DNA of 64,000 nucleotides from Mytilus edulis (taxonomy: Eukaryota; Mollusca; Bivalvia; Mytilida; Mytilidae): the NCBI RefSeq assembly GCF_963676685.1, contig NC_092346.1, positions 71,067,821-71,131,820 on the forward strand, read 5' to 3'. A model generated the notes under the pieces. It worked only from the letters and a program-made list of their open reading frames with translations. It was not told the DNA's origin and made no database searches. Shown here one piece after another: positions 32,600-45,500 of this stretch. Numbering within the stretch: the first letter of the stretch is position 1; each line of letters starts with the position of its first letter. The position numbers and the translations under genes were made by a program.

Positions 32600-35500
32600 G
32601 TAGGATACTGATCAAACAGATGCATTTTTTTCATATTCAGGGGAGAATTAAAATACCAAAGTGTAACCAAACCAAATGGAAAATGAAAATGATACCTATA
32701 CCATATGATTGTACTGTACTATAAAAAGAGGAATGAAGAGCTAACATATCCTACATCTATGAAGTGAAGACCTCAGTGCACAATTAGCCTTAGTCAACAA
32801 ATTTGCCGCAGTGTTGTTTTGTACAAATGACCAAAAATCAAATATATACTAAACTCAAAGAAAATGAGTCTGCATTGTAACCCTAGACACTTGTCACATT
32901 GTCTAAGAAAACATACTGTAAAAAAAAAATTAATTACAAAATGAAGGTTTTTTTTATATAGGAAGTCATTTTTTGTTATTAACCAAACTGAGAAGTAAAC
33001 TATTGTTGACGGCATAAGCTTTTGGTACGAAATCAATAAAAAGACAAATATATCAAATAGAAAATTCCTGAAACTCAAATTATTTAAATAATTCTATCAA
33101 CAACTGCTGGTATGGCACGAATGAACTAAGAACTGGTTTAAGCTGTCTATCTCACAGCATATATAGTTATCAAAGGTACCAGGATTATAATTTAGTACGC
33201 CAGACGCGCATATCATACATCAAACACCTGTAAAATATGCTTATTATTATGCATATCTAATTAGAAAATCAACTTTCAAACAATAAAGTTGTCTTACATT
33301 TATGCAAAAGACACTTATTTGCAATGGGCAAAACCAAAACATATATATTGTTTAAAGTGCCACTGTAGAAAAACAAATCAATCAATGTACTTGTATTTCT
33401 CCTTCTAAAAACTTTAATGACAAATAAAAGTGCATTTCAAAAAACAAGTCATGACAGTATTTAGTTAAAAACAAATAAGTAGCTGACAATGGATGATGAC
33501 TGTGCAGTGACTTCTCAATTTCATGTCTATCTTACCTTTCAAATTTTCCATTTGACCTTTTTTGCAGTAGTGTGTATTTATAATATAAGTAATATAAGAT
33601 AAAAAAAAATTGTTTATAATATTAGGTCACAGGTTTTTCTCTTCCTTTAAACATCTTTCATAAAATAAAATTGTATATCACTAAAAACGCGGATGTTCAA
33701 TTTACAAAGGAAGACAAAGGCTAAAACTAAGTAAAAGTTATGTACTTAATGTAGTTATAAAAGAAACTAAAATTGAAAAAAAGGGAAATTACATAATTTT
33801 TCTCAGGTTTGCCAGTTGCTTAAATTATCAAGAATGTTTTATTTTATTTCAGAAGTCAACGATACATTTGGAAACAAGTCCTAGTATCAAAACACTGACA
33901 ACATCATGTGTCTGAAGAAAACCAAATAAAAGTATTCATAAAACAAAAAACTTTTGCAACTACAATAATCATTTCAAACTATATATTACACTATAGGTAA
34001 TTGTCACATTCTTATATTATGTGACTATAGATTAAAATGGTTACAAATAAACAAAAGAAAAACCCTATGTATATGATACTCTCATCCATATGTTGTTTTA
34101 AAATCAACTTAAAAATGTTTCAAAAACAACAAATAAAATAACAAAATAAGCAAAATAGTAATAACAATAACTATTAATTTATCTTTTCTATGACTTAAGA
34201 TTTTTTATCACAAATGGGTTTTGATCTACAAAAATAATTAGTTAAAGGAGCACTAGCTACGATATATATAAAAAAATAAAGTATGATTTTTTTTTAGATC
34301 AATCATTAATCAAATTGGAATAATCAAATAATAATTTGCTTTGAGCAAACAATTTCCTTTAATTTTGTTGAAATAAGCGATTAAACATAATTTTTGACTG
34401 ATTCACTTGCAAGTGAAAACGTCATCATCATTCTAACCGGTATTCATGTGAACTTCAAGTTAACCCCTAGCTAGAGATTGACAACGCATGCATTGTACGT
34501 GTACTGGTTATTTAAAGAAAAAGAATGTCAACAATGAAAGTGAAAGTACGGCAAATCATTTGATTACTAATTCGATGCACATAAAATCATTCGTATATGG
34601 TTAAAAACAATGAGAAACATCTATTTTTAATCTATAAAATAAAATCAAACAGACCTATAAAAATCCAATTGCACGTGTTGGTTTAATCTATTCGTATCTT
34701 TATTTTTGTTTACATCGCTTATATGGTCATCTGAGGTCAAATCGATAGTTAATTAGGTGACGTCTGGACTAAAATACACACGAAACGAACAAATATATTA
34801 TCTACCCCATGCTCTGTAAACTGTTTATTTTAGACTTTTGATAGTTTGGATAAATGTTTTACCTTGTTATAAACCAAATATGAGAATTTGAGTCAAATCG
34901 GTTACAATGAATTTGACAGCTAGTGCCCCTTTAAGAAACAATCAAAACATTACAATCCTGTGTTATCAACTAGCTATTTTTGTATGAAACAAACATTATG
35001 GTTTTAAATTTAAGATATGATTACTATATTATATTGGTCATAATAAACGAATAAACAATTGATATTCAGACATTTTCAACATGAAGGTCTGCTTATAACT
35101 TTAATTAACTTTGATAGCTTAGGACACAAAACAATCCATATTTTCTTTCATCTGCATGCATGGGTTAATTACTTATCATAGTAATTATTTATAGAAAAAA
35201 TAATCATGGTCAATGGGCATGATATCAATGTAATGCAGTACACTAGGTTTTTGCAATATAGAACTTGTTGATATCATAAAATTAAAAAGTACAGATTTCT
35301 CATAAAAAAATTTAAAATGCTACCTAATGATATATATTCAAACTGGTATCTGATTGATAATTGTTTTCTTTTGGACCCTCTGTAATAATAAAAACAATTA
35401 ATAATATTCATAGCTAGGTATCTTTTAACAAAAGATGTACTCTTGATTATATGATACATCAAAACGAATGACCAAAAGTCTTCTAAAAGACAATTACAGC

Positions 35501-35670
35501 TTGCTGCAACTAAAACAGTTCCATAAAATGATTAATACAGCTGCCTTTGAATAGTTTCTCATAAGACATTGAAGAAAAAACATGGGTGGTTTTAACAACT
35601 TATTCCACATCCATATCTGGTTCTTAATAGAAGGGCAAGTCCTTTGGTTTGTAATCAATATGCATCTTTT
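32600..35670 (-). pseudogene. Remnant of a fourth paralogue: gene 3-like tail and downstream flank
   Basis: The stretch aligns with 52800-57590, the 3-prime end and downstream flank of gene 3, interrupted only by different transposon insertions. At its upper end, 35600-35660 on the minus strand encodes DYKPKDLPFY, a stop, EPDMDVE and a stop. Gene 3 ends DYKPKDLPLYQEPDMDVE, so a Gln codon has become TAA here. The GTPase and FN3 exons expected upstream are missing, so this is a deleted gene copy. Confidence 0.75.
34246..34930. mobile_element. 685-bp TTAA-flanked non-autonomous element (piggyBac-like)
   Basis: The ends are AGGAGCACTAGCT and, inverted, AGGGGCACTAGCT. TTAA lies directly outside each end (34242-34245 and 34931-34934). 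The paralogous site in the gene 3 flank is unoccupied and has a single TTAA (56836-56839) with matching flanks on both sides, so the insertion and its TTAA duplication are directly visible. There is no coding capacity. A TTAA target is the hallmark of piggyBac transposases. It carries GAAAGTGAAAGT at 34536-34547. Confidence 0.85.
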
Positions 35671-36076
35671 TTATTGGTAATCACTGGATAAAACAACAGT
35701 TGAGTGTATAGGTACAAGATGTAGCTGTTCAAATGGTTTGAGAAAAATAGGTCATTTCAAGAGTTCTCTGTGTCTTAGCTTAGTAATGTCAAATATGATA
35801 AAAAAAGATTATAGTCTTTCATAAGAATGAGTTTTCTTAATTGTTGTCAGTCATTTTGGTGGATATTGTGATACCTTTGATATCTATCGGAAAAAAGTTT
35901 CTGGTTTATGTTTTTTTCTCTGCTGCATCTGAATTGGTCCTTGGTGTTTGTACAATTTCTAGGAAATACTGAATAATGATTGGGTTTTTTTTTTTACATG
36001 TAATCGCATTAATAGACGATGTGGAGCTGTATTCTTCATAAGTTGTAATGTTACAGATCCATCACTTTTGACATAA

Positions 36077-36358
36077 TTAGAACCTCTTTCTTCGAAATGA
36101 CATCTCTAAATGCACATGGACAATTCCAATCAAAGACTTAGTGATTCTCTCCTTCTGATTAGCCAATTTATGAATATCAAGAAACTGCAAGGTGAAAGGT
36201 TTTAACTTCGCAAGATGATTTTTGAAATCTATTACAAAGCACTTGTTACTAATGTTAAATTTTTTAAAGCAATTCAGATAATTTGTAAGGCCGTTTAGTG
36301 AAAATATTGCATTTTGTTCAATCAAAACCCTTATCTCGGTGAGTAGTGTATTGAACAC
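36077..36358 (-). pseudogene. Decayed exon, possibly a stonustoxin-family helical domain
   Basis: An open stretch of about 93 codons follows a possible tag acceptor and carries the pattern LLTEIRVLIEQNAIFSLNGL, then CFVIDFKNHLAKLKPF. The pattern reminds me of the helical segment that precedes the thioredoxin-like domain in the stonustoxin/SNTX family, whose non-toxic relatives occur in many animals and can be joined to FN3 and GTPase domains. The frame breaks soon afterwards. Position between a gene 3-like tail and gene 2 suggests it belonged to the deleted paralogue. The assignment is from memory of the pattern and is uncertain. Confidence 0.3.
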
Positions 36359-36954
36359 AACATCCTACATACTAGTACCCTACCCTTAAACAAACATCAA
36401 GAAAAGTTATCAATGAAATATAGTACTCTGCTAATGAAGTTACACAATAACGTGAATATGTATAATCATACAAGTCCAGAAAAGACACAAATTTTGGTTA
36501 GTGTCTGAATCTAAACTTCTATCTGTTTTAAAAATACAGATCATGTCAATGTTAAAGTAATATTGAAAATTTAAGTTGTCTTTCTTTGTTCATAACTAAT
36601 TTCTATTCATTGTATACCGCAATACATACAATTCAATGTTTAATTTAAAGTTCCTACTGCAAATTGTTAGCAACCTTTACCCTTTAGTGTTCAAAAACAC
36701 TTTTGATTTTGTGGGTTGTTTGTAGTTTAATGTTTCAATAAGCATAAGTCAAACGAGCTTGTGTTGATGAATAGAAACACGCTACTGTATATCGTTTTCT
36801 TCATTTTTAGTTATATAGATAATGTTCTTTATTATATTATTCTAGGTCCGGTGATTTCATGCTGATTACACCTATATCATTGATAATACTAAGCCTGCAT
36901 CACAGAACCTCGAATTCAACACTGTATACGCAGATTTTTAATCGTAAGCCACAG

Positions 36955-38526
36955 TATGACTAAGCTGTATTTACGATAACCACTCTCCAACAAAAGATAT
37001 GTTCAGATCTATGACTTCACTGTTACTTTGATTGTAAGTTTTCCAGTTTTATACAGTAACATTCCATCAAATGTATAAAGAAAATATATAAAACTATATA
37101 AAAATATAAAACTTTATATTCCACAGTCAATAGCACAGCAGAGGTTGTATTTACTTTCTTGGTAGGGGATTGCTTCATGCAAGATAGCTACTGAAACAAG
37201 GGGTATAACAATAAAGTTGACGTGATCTTCGAATATTTTACAGAAGCCATCACGACTTAATTGATCGTTACCGAGTTTCTGTCACTGATGACTATGTAGT
37301 TCTTACATTTGTCCTAGCTAAAATGAAAGCCATGTAATCTGTCGGTTTTTTTCCCCACTTTTGATCTTCTTTAGAACCACTGACTTCATATGACAGCAAA
37401 GTACTTTCTGGTTGAGCTTATATTTTGCATTTGAACATATTTCTTTTAGTTTACATAGATAAATCGTATAACTGATTTAAAAAATGTAGTATTGTGCTCA
37501 TATAAAAACAACACAACTGTTCACATAAATTTAAATAAGACCCAGTTATACTAAATGTACATTGAGCATGAAAAAAACTATGGTCAAACTGAAAGATTTA
37601 GTTTAGTTGAGTCATCGATTTTAAAACAGCCAAATTACTTTTCACGCCAATTAACAAAGCTATTAGGGAAAATGATTGCCTATCAGATTTCAAAACTTAG
37701 AAGTCACTGAGATCATCACAAAGATAAAAAGTAAATTCACAAAAATGCCTAGCATTGAGGAAAGTGTAAAACGGAAAGTCCCTATTCAAATGGCAAAATC
37801 AAATGCTCAAACACCCTAATAGCTTTGTTAATTGGCGTGAAAAGTAATTTGGCTGTTTTAAATCGATGACTCAACTAAACTAAATCTTTCAGTTTGACCA
37901 TAGTTTTTTTCATGCTCAATGTACATTTAGTATAACTGGGTCTTATTTAAATTTATGTGAACAGTTGTGTTGTTTTTATATGAGCACAATACTACATTTT
38001 TTAATTCAGTTATACGATTTATCTATGTAAACTAAAAGAAATATGGTCAAATGCAAAATATAAGCTCAACCAGAAAGTACTTTGCTATCATATGAAGTCA
38101 GTGGTTCTAAAGAAGATCAAAAGTGGGGAAAAAAACCGACAGATTACATGGCTTTCATTTTAGCTAGGACAAATATAAGAACTACATAGTCATCAGTGAC
38201 AGAAACTCGGTAACGATCAATTAAGTCGTGATGGCTTCTGTAAAATATTCGAAGATCACGTCAACTTTATTGTTATACCCCTTGTTTCAGTAGCTATCTT
38301 GCATGAAGCAATCCCCTACCAAGAAAGTAAATACAACCTCTGCTGTGCTATTGACTGTGGAATATAAAGTTTTATATTTTTATATAGTTTTATATATTTT
38401 CTTTATACATTTGATGGAATGTTACTGTATAAAACTGGAAAACTTACAATCAAAGTAACAGTGAAGTCATAGATCTGAACATATCTTTTGTTGGAGAGTG
38501 GTTATCGTAAATACAGCTTAGTCATA
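36955..38526. repeat. Giant near-perfect palindrome with 714-bp arms
   Basis: 36955-37668 and 37813-38526 are inverted copies of equal length. By eye I find only a handful of differences (for example near 37397, 37434, 37473 and 37300) and no indels. The 144-base spacer contains a family A scrap. Each arm includes a piece of Penelope-like tail ('agccatcacgacttaattg'). Such similarity means either a very recent inverted duplication or ongoing arm-to-arm gene conversion. Confidence 0.88.
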
Positions 38527-38822
38527 TCTGCTAAGACTGACGTCACCAACTGTATACTTGTATCATAGCATGTCACTTTCCATATTCCATACCCAAGACA
38601 GAAATAAAATGGATTGTACTGCAATGAACCATGGCAACTGTACATACTGTTTTACTGTGCTATGCATCTAAACAATAATTTTCAAAACCTATTTAGTGAA
38701 AGTAAAAAGATCTTATGGAGAGTTAAAACTAAAATATGTGCTAGCACGAGTTGGTTAACATAAGCAGACCTCTGTTCCGGAACTTATCAGATGTGCATTG
38801 CAAAAAGGATGAAATAAAATAT
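38525..38822 (+). pseudogene. Inverted piece of gene 2 C-terminal exon
   Basis: The plus strand here matches the coding (minus) strand of gene 1 over about 11455-11770, from the codons of LSAGTYVTNC through the Cys/His cluster to about VKLAFKQ. Shared words include 'catgtcactttcc', 'agacagaaataa' and 'gttaaaac'. It is thus the missing part of gene 2, flipped. The first 23 bases, beginning TATCTGCTAAGACTGACG, are repeated in inverse at 38823-38845, where gene 2's correctly oriented exon stops. Several stops and indels make it non-coding. Confidence 0.8.
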
Positions 38823-38966
38823 GGTGACGTCAGTCTTAGCAGATAAATCTATTTTTCTCATGTGAATTATTGTTATCTATGATGTCTGTATCGTGTCGTC
38901 TCGGATTTTTATTTAATTGTTCAATAGCTTACAGCCTATGCAGCCATTGAATAGTTATTGAATTTG
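38823..38966 (-). pseudogene. Degenerate continuation of gene 2 last exon
   Basis: Beyond the stop the minus strand still aligns with gene 1: 'caatagctta' against the LNTIEQE region, 'cgagacgacacg' against ILRRHE, then 'attcacatgagaaaaatag', which spells HMRKIDLSA in gene 1. About 80 bases are missing between these blocks. Homology ends at 38823, the inversion junction. Confidence 0.7.
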
Positions 38967-39515
38967 TTATTTTTGCTTTGTTTTCCGTGAGGGTTTAGTC
39001 TGTGCGCATTGCAGATCATCAAAAAATAAGCGAAAGCTTTCCATCCCCATTTTCCAGTAGAGACTGCCAAACTCTGATTCTTGTGAATCCTGGGTTGAAA
39101 TGAAAAGCGCGGAATTATTAAACTTATAAGACTTTTTGAATGGCACTTTTGCACCTCGTAAAGCATCAAGAACAAGTGGGTTGTTTCCATCTGCGAATGT
39201 TATCAAGACGTAAATATTGTTCACACAATTTTGATCAAACAAGGATAAAATTGCATTAAAACTACTGATCTGTGGGGTTGTCAATCGAACCAGTGGTGCC
39301 TGCACAACAAAACATATGCCATCTAAATTCATATTTCTTTGACTTTCTCTTGATTTAATGAACTCCTTGATTTTATCTACAATGTCTATATCTCTGACTA
39401 AATCACGAGTATTTCCAAAGCCTGGGGTGTCTACTATTTGTAAATCATAACCCAGATTACTCCCACTCATTGAGCTGATGGTATAACTGGTGATCCATTC
39501 AGTTTGTGACTTAGT
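38967..39515 (-). CDS. Gene 2 truncated GTPase exon
   Basis: The exon starts at TKSQTEWITSYTI after a tttcag acceptor, phase 0, and stays open for 182 codons. It covers the G3 box, the QAPLVRL segment, LITFADG and the FNNSALF segment. It stops in place of the coiled coil. Confidence 0.75.
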   Translation of the reverse strand, partial: TKSQTEWITSYTISSMSGSNLGYDLQIVDTPGFGNTRDLVRDIDIVDKIKEFIKSRESQRNMNLDGICFVVQAPLVRLTTPQISSFNAILSLFDQNCVNNIYVLITFADGNNPLVLDALRGAKVPFKKSYKFNNSALFISTQDSQESEFGSLYWKMGMESFRLFFDDLQCAQTKPSRKTKQK

Positions 39516-42500
39516 CTGAAATGAAGAATCAAATGATCTGTATAATTGCAAATAAATTCGTTACACATTCGTATGGCAAGCAGTTCTCGTCAAAACTATG
39601 TTTACGCAACTTGTTTTCCATAACTTTAAACAATGTAGACGTAAAAATATCAAATTGAGACTTAAAAAACTTTTTAAAACACTAAGAGCTTAGTCTTATA
39701 ACCTTTTTTTCTTTCTTTGATGTCAGTCAATATATTGGCATAAACAGTGGCTGACAGAAATTGTTTGGAAAGATTTTTTTTGTGGATTAGCATATATAAT
39801 GCAGAGGTTAGGCAACATATATAGCAAATTGGCATCGGTTACTTGTGACATCTTTAGACATATATTATAGAAACAAATAATTTAGATCATATAAGACATT
39901 TCTTTAGATACAACTATCTCAAAATCTCCTAGGGCAATGGTTATAATTTGCTATGAATACAACTTTTCACCTGATCAGTGTATCTTGTTTTTTCAGCATC
40001 AGACAACTCCACCATCGTTAATCTGAAGTTATCGTCCCAGGAAACACCGAAAATATAATTAATCATTCCATCAAGTAGTATACTTTTTCCTGATCCTGAA
40101 GCTCCAACTAGCATTATAGTTTTCCCACTGCTGCCTGGTATCTTTTTTCCTGGTAAATATACAAACTTCACTTTGTATAAACAGATTCAATTGTCAGGAC
40201 CCATGTCTACTTATAGTTATCAAAGGTACCAGGCCTATAATCATATTTATTTCACAACTGTTGTAAACAATATCTTGTAGAACATATATCGTTGTGAATA
40301 TTCTTTCCGTGCATGTTACAATGAAAACATCATCAACATGATTATTTAGAGAATGTTTATAACGACAATAGCAAACGTAATCTACAGTACGAACACCTTT
40401 TTCTTATTTCCACCTGTCTTATATTAATAGTATCTGCTCGTAAATAGTTCTTTCATTTGTTTTGTAAACAAACTAAACATATTGAGGTTTTCATCATCTT
40501 CAAACTGTAAGAAGAACTTCTTGTAGCTAAACAAAAAAGTATAACAAAATTACTGAACTCCAAGACAAATAGGCACATTCAAAACGTTCATGAAAAGATT
40601 AAAAAAAACAATATCAAACAACGGAACAAGTGAAAACAACTGCCATATTCCTGATTTGGTACAGATATACATGTATTTCGAACGAAAATAGTAGGTTAAA
40701 CCTGGTTTTATGGCTCGCTAAACCTTCCTCTTGTATGCTGTTTATTTATAGTTTCGCTATATTGACAAAATTGGGTGAGCAACCCAAACATACATAATTG
40801 GTTAATGTGACAATAATTGGTATGCAGCAGTCAAATATCTGTAAAATATAAACTAACAATAGAGAAGATCAATTGCATCTTGCTTTTATTTGAGGTATTT
40901 AAGGTTCTTTATCTTCTAGTTATGTCTGTCTTTTCATCATTTAGTGATGATATAATTTTTAAAATATACAAGTCCGAATTTCGTCTGGTGAGCATTTCTT
41001 GTTAAAAATAAAAATAAATGAATGTTAATGATAAAATTTTACTTTCTCCCAATATGGATATAAACCTTTTAATCGAAAAGCTTTCATAAACAGGAAATCC
41101 ACTACGAACGCTCAAGCACATGTTACTATTTTTAATTTTAAAACCATAACTGTATATCTAAGATTGTAGAATGTGTTCCTCCTTCGGCGACAATACTAAA
41201 ACTTATAATTCATAATAAAAACCAGGAAAAGACAAGTATTTATCATTTGTTATTGCATATGAAATATTATCTTCCTATTGAGCTTGGTGATTCACACAAA
41301 TTCAGAAGTATTTACGAAAAAATGACAGAAAATATCACGCTGTGTGTCAAAATATTGATTGTAATTAAAACACACTGCATGAATGTGACCTACCGAATTA
41401 GACTATTTACCGGATTTGTAATCACATAAGCAACACGACGGGTGCCACATGTGGAGCAGGATCTGCTTACCCTTCCGGAGCACCTCAGATCACCCCTAGT
41501 TTTTGGTGGGGTTCGTGTTGTTTATTTTTTAGTTTTTTATGTTGTGTCATGTTTACTATTGTTTTTCTGTATGTCTTTTTCATTTTTAGCCATGGCGTTG
41601 TCAGATTGTTTCAGATTTATGAGTTTGACTGTCCCTTTGGTATCTTTCGTCCCTGTTTTATTCATGAATACAAGTTAAGTATTCATACATTCCATCACAG
41701 CGCATCAAAGTTCCTTCATCTGTTCAGGATACACTAAAGGCCAACTCAATGTCAGGATATATAAAATATAACTTTTCCTTACATACGTTTTAAATGATTA
41801 TTAAACACATGTTAATGTTTAGATGTTCGGTCAAAATCCTCGACAAAATAGTATTTACTTACCAAAATGGTATTCCTGTGTTTTTGCTGCATTATTTGTA
41901 CTACTTTTTATTTTTTGAAATGGAATTTTATAAATTTCTGGATCTGAATGTCTTACTCTCATTGCTGAAGCTATAACATGATTTGCTAGAGATGGCCTAG
42001 TCTTGAATTCGACTGATGGATGGCTAAATGATCCTTCCTCTCCATCTCTGTCAACAGTACAAATCTTGAACTCGTATTGGGTATCACCTTTCAGACCATT
42101 CACTGTGCAAACTGTTTGTTTACTTTTAGTTGTGGCAGATTTCCATCTTGAACTACTCGTAGTGTATTCTCTGAAGACAATTTTATACTCATTGATGTTA
42201 CCATTTGTGTTATCTGGTTCTCTCCATGACAGCATGATACTGTTACTAGTACAAATTAAACAAATAGGGGTACTCGGTGACGATGAAGGTTCCAAAAAAA
42301 CAGAACCAGTTTCAGCTGACGCCATTGCATGGGTAGCTACATGTCGAAAGAAAATAATTCACTTATGGACATTTGTTTTAGTATTTGTAGTTTCGAATTA
42401 TTTTAAAAGCCAATGAAAAATTAAAAGAATCAATACAATTGTAAAGAACATTGCTGTTATGACATTCATGCTATTCAGAGTAAAATAATAAAAAAAAACT

Positions 42501-45500
42501 ACTATCCTTCATCTTAGCAACTACCTAATAATGGACTTCATTATAATATGATTAAAACAAACATTTTGGTCTTGGAGCAAATAATTCACTATAACTTTGT
42601 CAGTTTATAATATACAACCACACGATCATTGAATGAATAAAGCTTAAGAAGCCATTAGTCATTTTGACAATCTTACCTCATAGTGTGTATAAATAATAAA
42701 TATTGACACACAAAAATACCAATTCGTCACACAAACATCTGTTGATATCAAGTCATATTGCAGAAAGCCAAATAACCTACCGGATAATGTATCTTCATAC
42801 TTATACCGAGTGGTTGGATCAAGCTTGGAGTGTTTAAATGGACAGCCTGGGCGTGAACAACCGGATGGTTGGGTTTCATGAAAGCAGGGTATAAGTTCCC
42901 GTTTTTTCTGTAAAAGAAATAACCACTGAGACAGAGGTAGTCCTATTTAAATACAAGTTGAATATTTCATTGGCTATTTATAATAAAGGAAACATACATT
43001 ACAAGAATGTTAAACTGTATTATTTTTACATGACGCGTTTAGTGAGTGGTTTCTTTTTATGTAACAAAATAAGATAACGAACCAATGGCAGAAAACTTGG
43101 CATACGTCACAATTGGGTTTAATAGGACATTTTAGCGAAAAATAGCTGACGTTTAAGTCATTTTATGCAAAAGTGAAATATCAAAACCATTTTAGCTTCA
43201 GATTTTTTAACAATTTCTTACAAAAATTGAAATAATCAATGATAGTTTTAGCGACGGAAATTATAAATAATGAATGATAAATTTTAAAAGAGGACAGCAC
43301 AATATAGAAAATATTGTGTTCATTAAAATACAACGCTAAAAGTGTGTAAAGTTAATTCAAATGTTTAATTGTTAATGTGTGTACCATTTAACGTACAGGA
43401 TGGACTATTGATACACTTTTTGTTCCAGGTTGTTCGGGTAATTCAGATAGGAATTGTTCCATCTCTATGTCTTCATTATACTAAAGAGTAGATTCATCGG
43501 TACTTAAAATATATTGTTGTTTGTAATTTGATAGTTTCCGGAAGAAATAAAAGTAGCTAGACGAAGTTAGCCCTCACATTTTTTTTCTTTTGTAAATGCA
43601 AACAACTTAAACATTAACCCAGCCTAAAAGAGGGGCGAAAGATACCAGAGGAACAGTCAAACTCGTAAATTGAAAATAAACTGACAGCGACATGGCCAAA
43701 TTGCTGTTCTTTGATTTAAGTACGTTAATCAGGATGTCATTTAACAAGTTAACTTTTCACCAAATTGTCCCCTCCTAGTTTTTTTTTCGCTCAAATGTCC
43801 TGCGCCCTGAAAGTTAATCTTTCGTATTGTTGTATAAGCTGCCTTAAGGGCATACGATACAGTTTTGATCCTGTATTTACAAGTTCATGAAAATTTGCAT
43901 ATAGGCTATTTTTTACCTGATTAAATCAAATATATAATAAAAAATATACCTTAATGTGCTTCTTTTTGAGTAAAATGAGGTCGAAATTTTGTATATTTGC
44001 TCAAAATTCAGATTTTTGGCCGTAATTTTTTTTTCGAAAGAAAGACATAACTTTTTTGTTATAAAAGATAAACACAAATTGTTTTTTGTTAAATAATCGT
44101 TAATTTCTGTATTTTATAAGTATCCTAAAAAAAATATGCATTTTTTTATTCAGAAATAACTCATATTTATCAAATGTTCATGAATTGAGGAAAAAACGTC
44201 ATATTTTGCTGCATGTTTATCAAAATAAAAAAAAATCCTCTATTTACAGTTTTATAAAATTTGGGTCACATAATCTCCCTGCAAAATGAAACAAATTGCC
44301 GTTTTGAAAAATAGGGGTCCATGAACTCGTTTTCAAATTAAATCAGTTTGAATGATAAAAATCAGTCGAAAAATGCATCTTTTCCCGATATGTCACAGTT
44401 TGACGTCGCGAAAATAACATTTTACGTTAGCAACGTCATTAACTCCCCTGTAACTGTATCGTATGCCCTTAACATTCTATTGTGCGTGATTTGACTGAAT
44501 ACCAATTGATCAAGCCTTTTGGTATATACTTTTATATATGGACCTTATGTAAATTATATATATCGTATGTGTCATGCAATTCCTCTGTCAACTAAATTAA
44601 CAAGGGGAAACAGATTTATCATGACATTAAAAATCAGGAAGTATCTTTATCTGTGTATTTTTACATTTTGCTATAACTTCAGTCATTTCTTAGCTTCCGG
44701 GACCGATTTCATTGATAGAAAAAAAAGTTTCCCTTACTGATAGCGATAATAAGTAATCTTAGACTGTTTACCTGTTGGTGTTTTACTACTGAATGTCTAT
44801 ATTTACAATTAGATTTGGTGCATCTCCCTTTCTGCCAAAAGTTACACGTAACGAAACAGGATATTGCTGGTTCGCTATGTCTGAAAGGACATCTATCTCT
44901 CTAAAATAAAATAAAAATTTAGAACAACACAACAGAAGACTGAACAACTACACATTCTTCTTGAGTACCTGCAATAGCCTTCGACTTACGTAATATAAAT
45001 CAATATTAAACTGTAATCACTCATGGACTATGATATGTCTTCTTTTTATTATTTTGCGTTTACTAACATGATGCGATTAGTATATAGTACTTTCCATATC
45101 ATTTTTTTTATTATAGAAATAGGAGATACTCGGTGTCTTATTAGGGACTAAATTAAATCATTACCATACTTTAAATGGGGAAATTGTTCGAATTTGTATC
45201 TAAGTAAAAATTTTGCCTATTGGGAAATTTACTGTGATTGTCATATATTTCATTCAGACCAACATCTCTTATACGGGACTTCGAGAAAGTCAAGCAATCA
45301 CTAGTCAACTATTCACACGCATAATATATGAACAATAAACAATAACATACGATGTTAAGTGACTTTCTTCATGATAAAATATAGCAGTACCTTTTCACAT
45401 CCTGAACTAGTGTTGTAGTAAAAATGACAATCATTTCCAAAGGCAGACATCACTCCTCATGCATTAAATGATAGCATTCGAATACATACGCATAAACAAA

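Noticed and set aside
38525..38845. A 320-bp MITE with 23-bp terminal inverted repeats flanked by TA
   Set aside because: The interior aligns with the coding strand of gene 1's Cys/His cluster, so the inverted ends come from exon inversion and not from a transposon.
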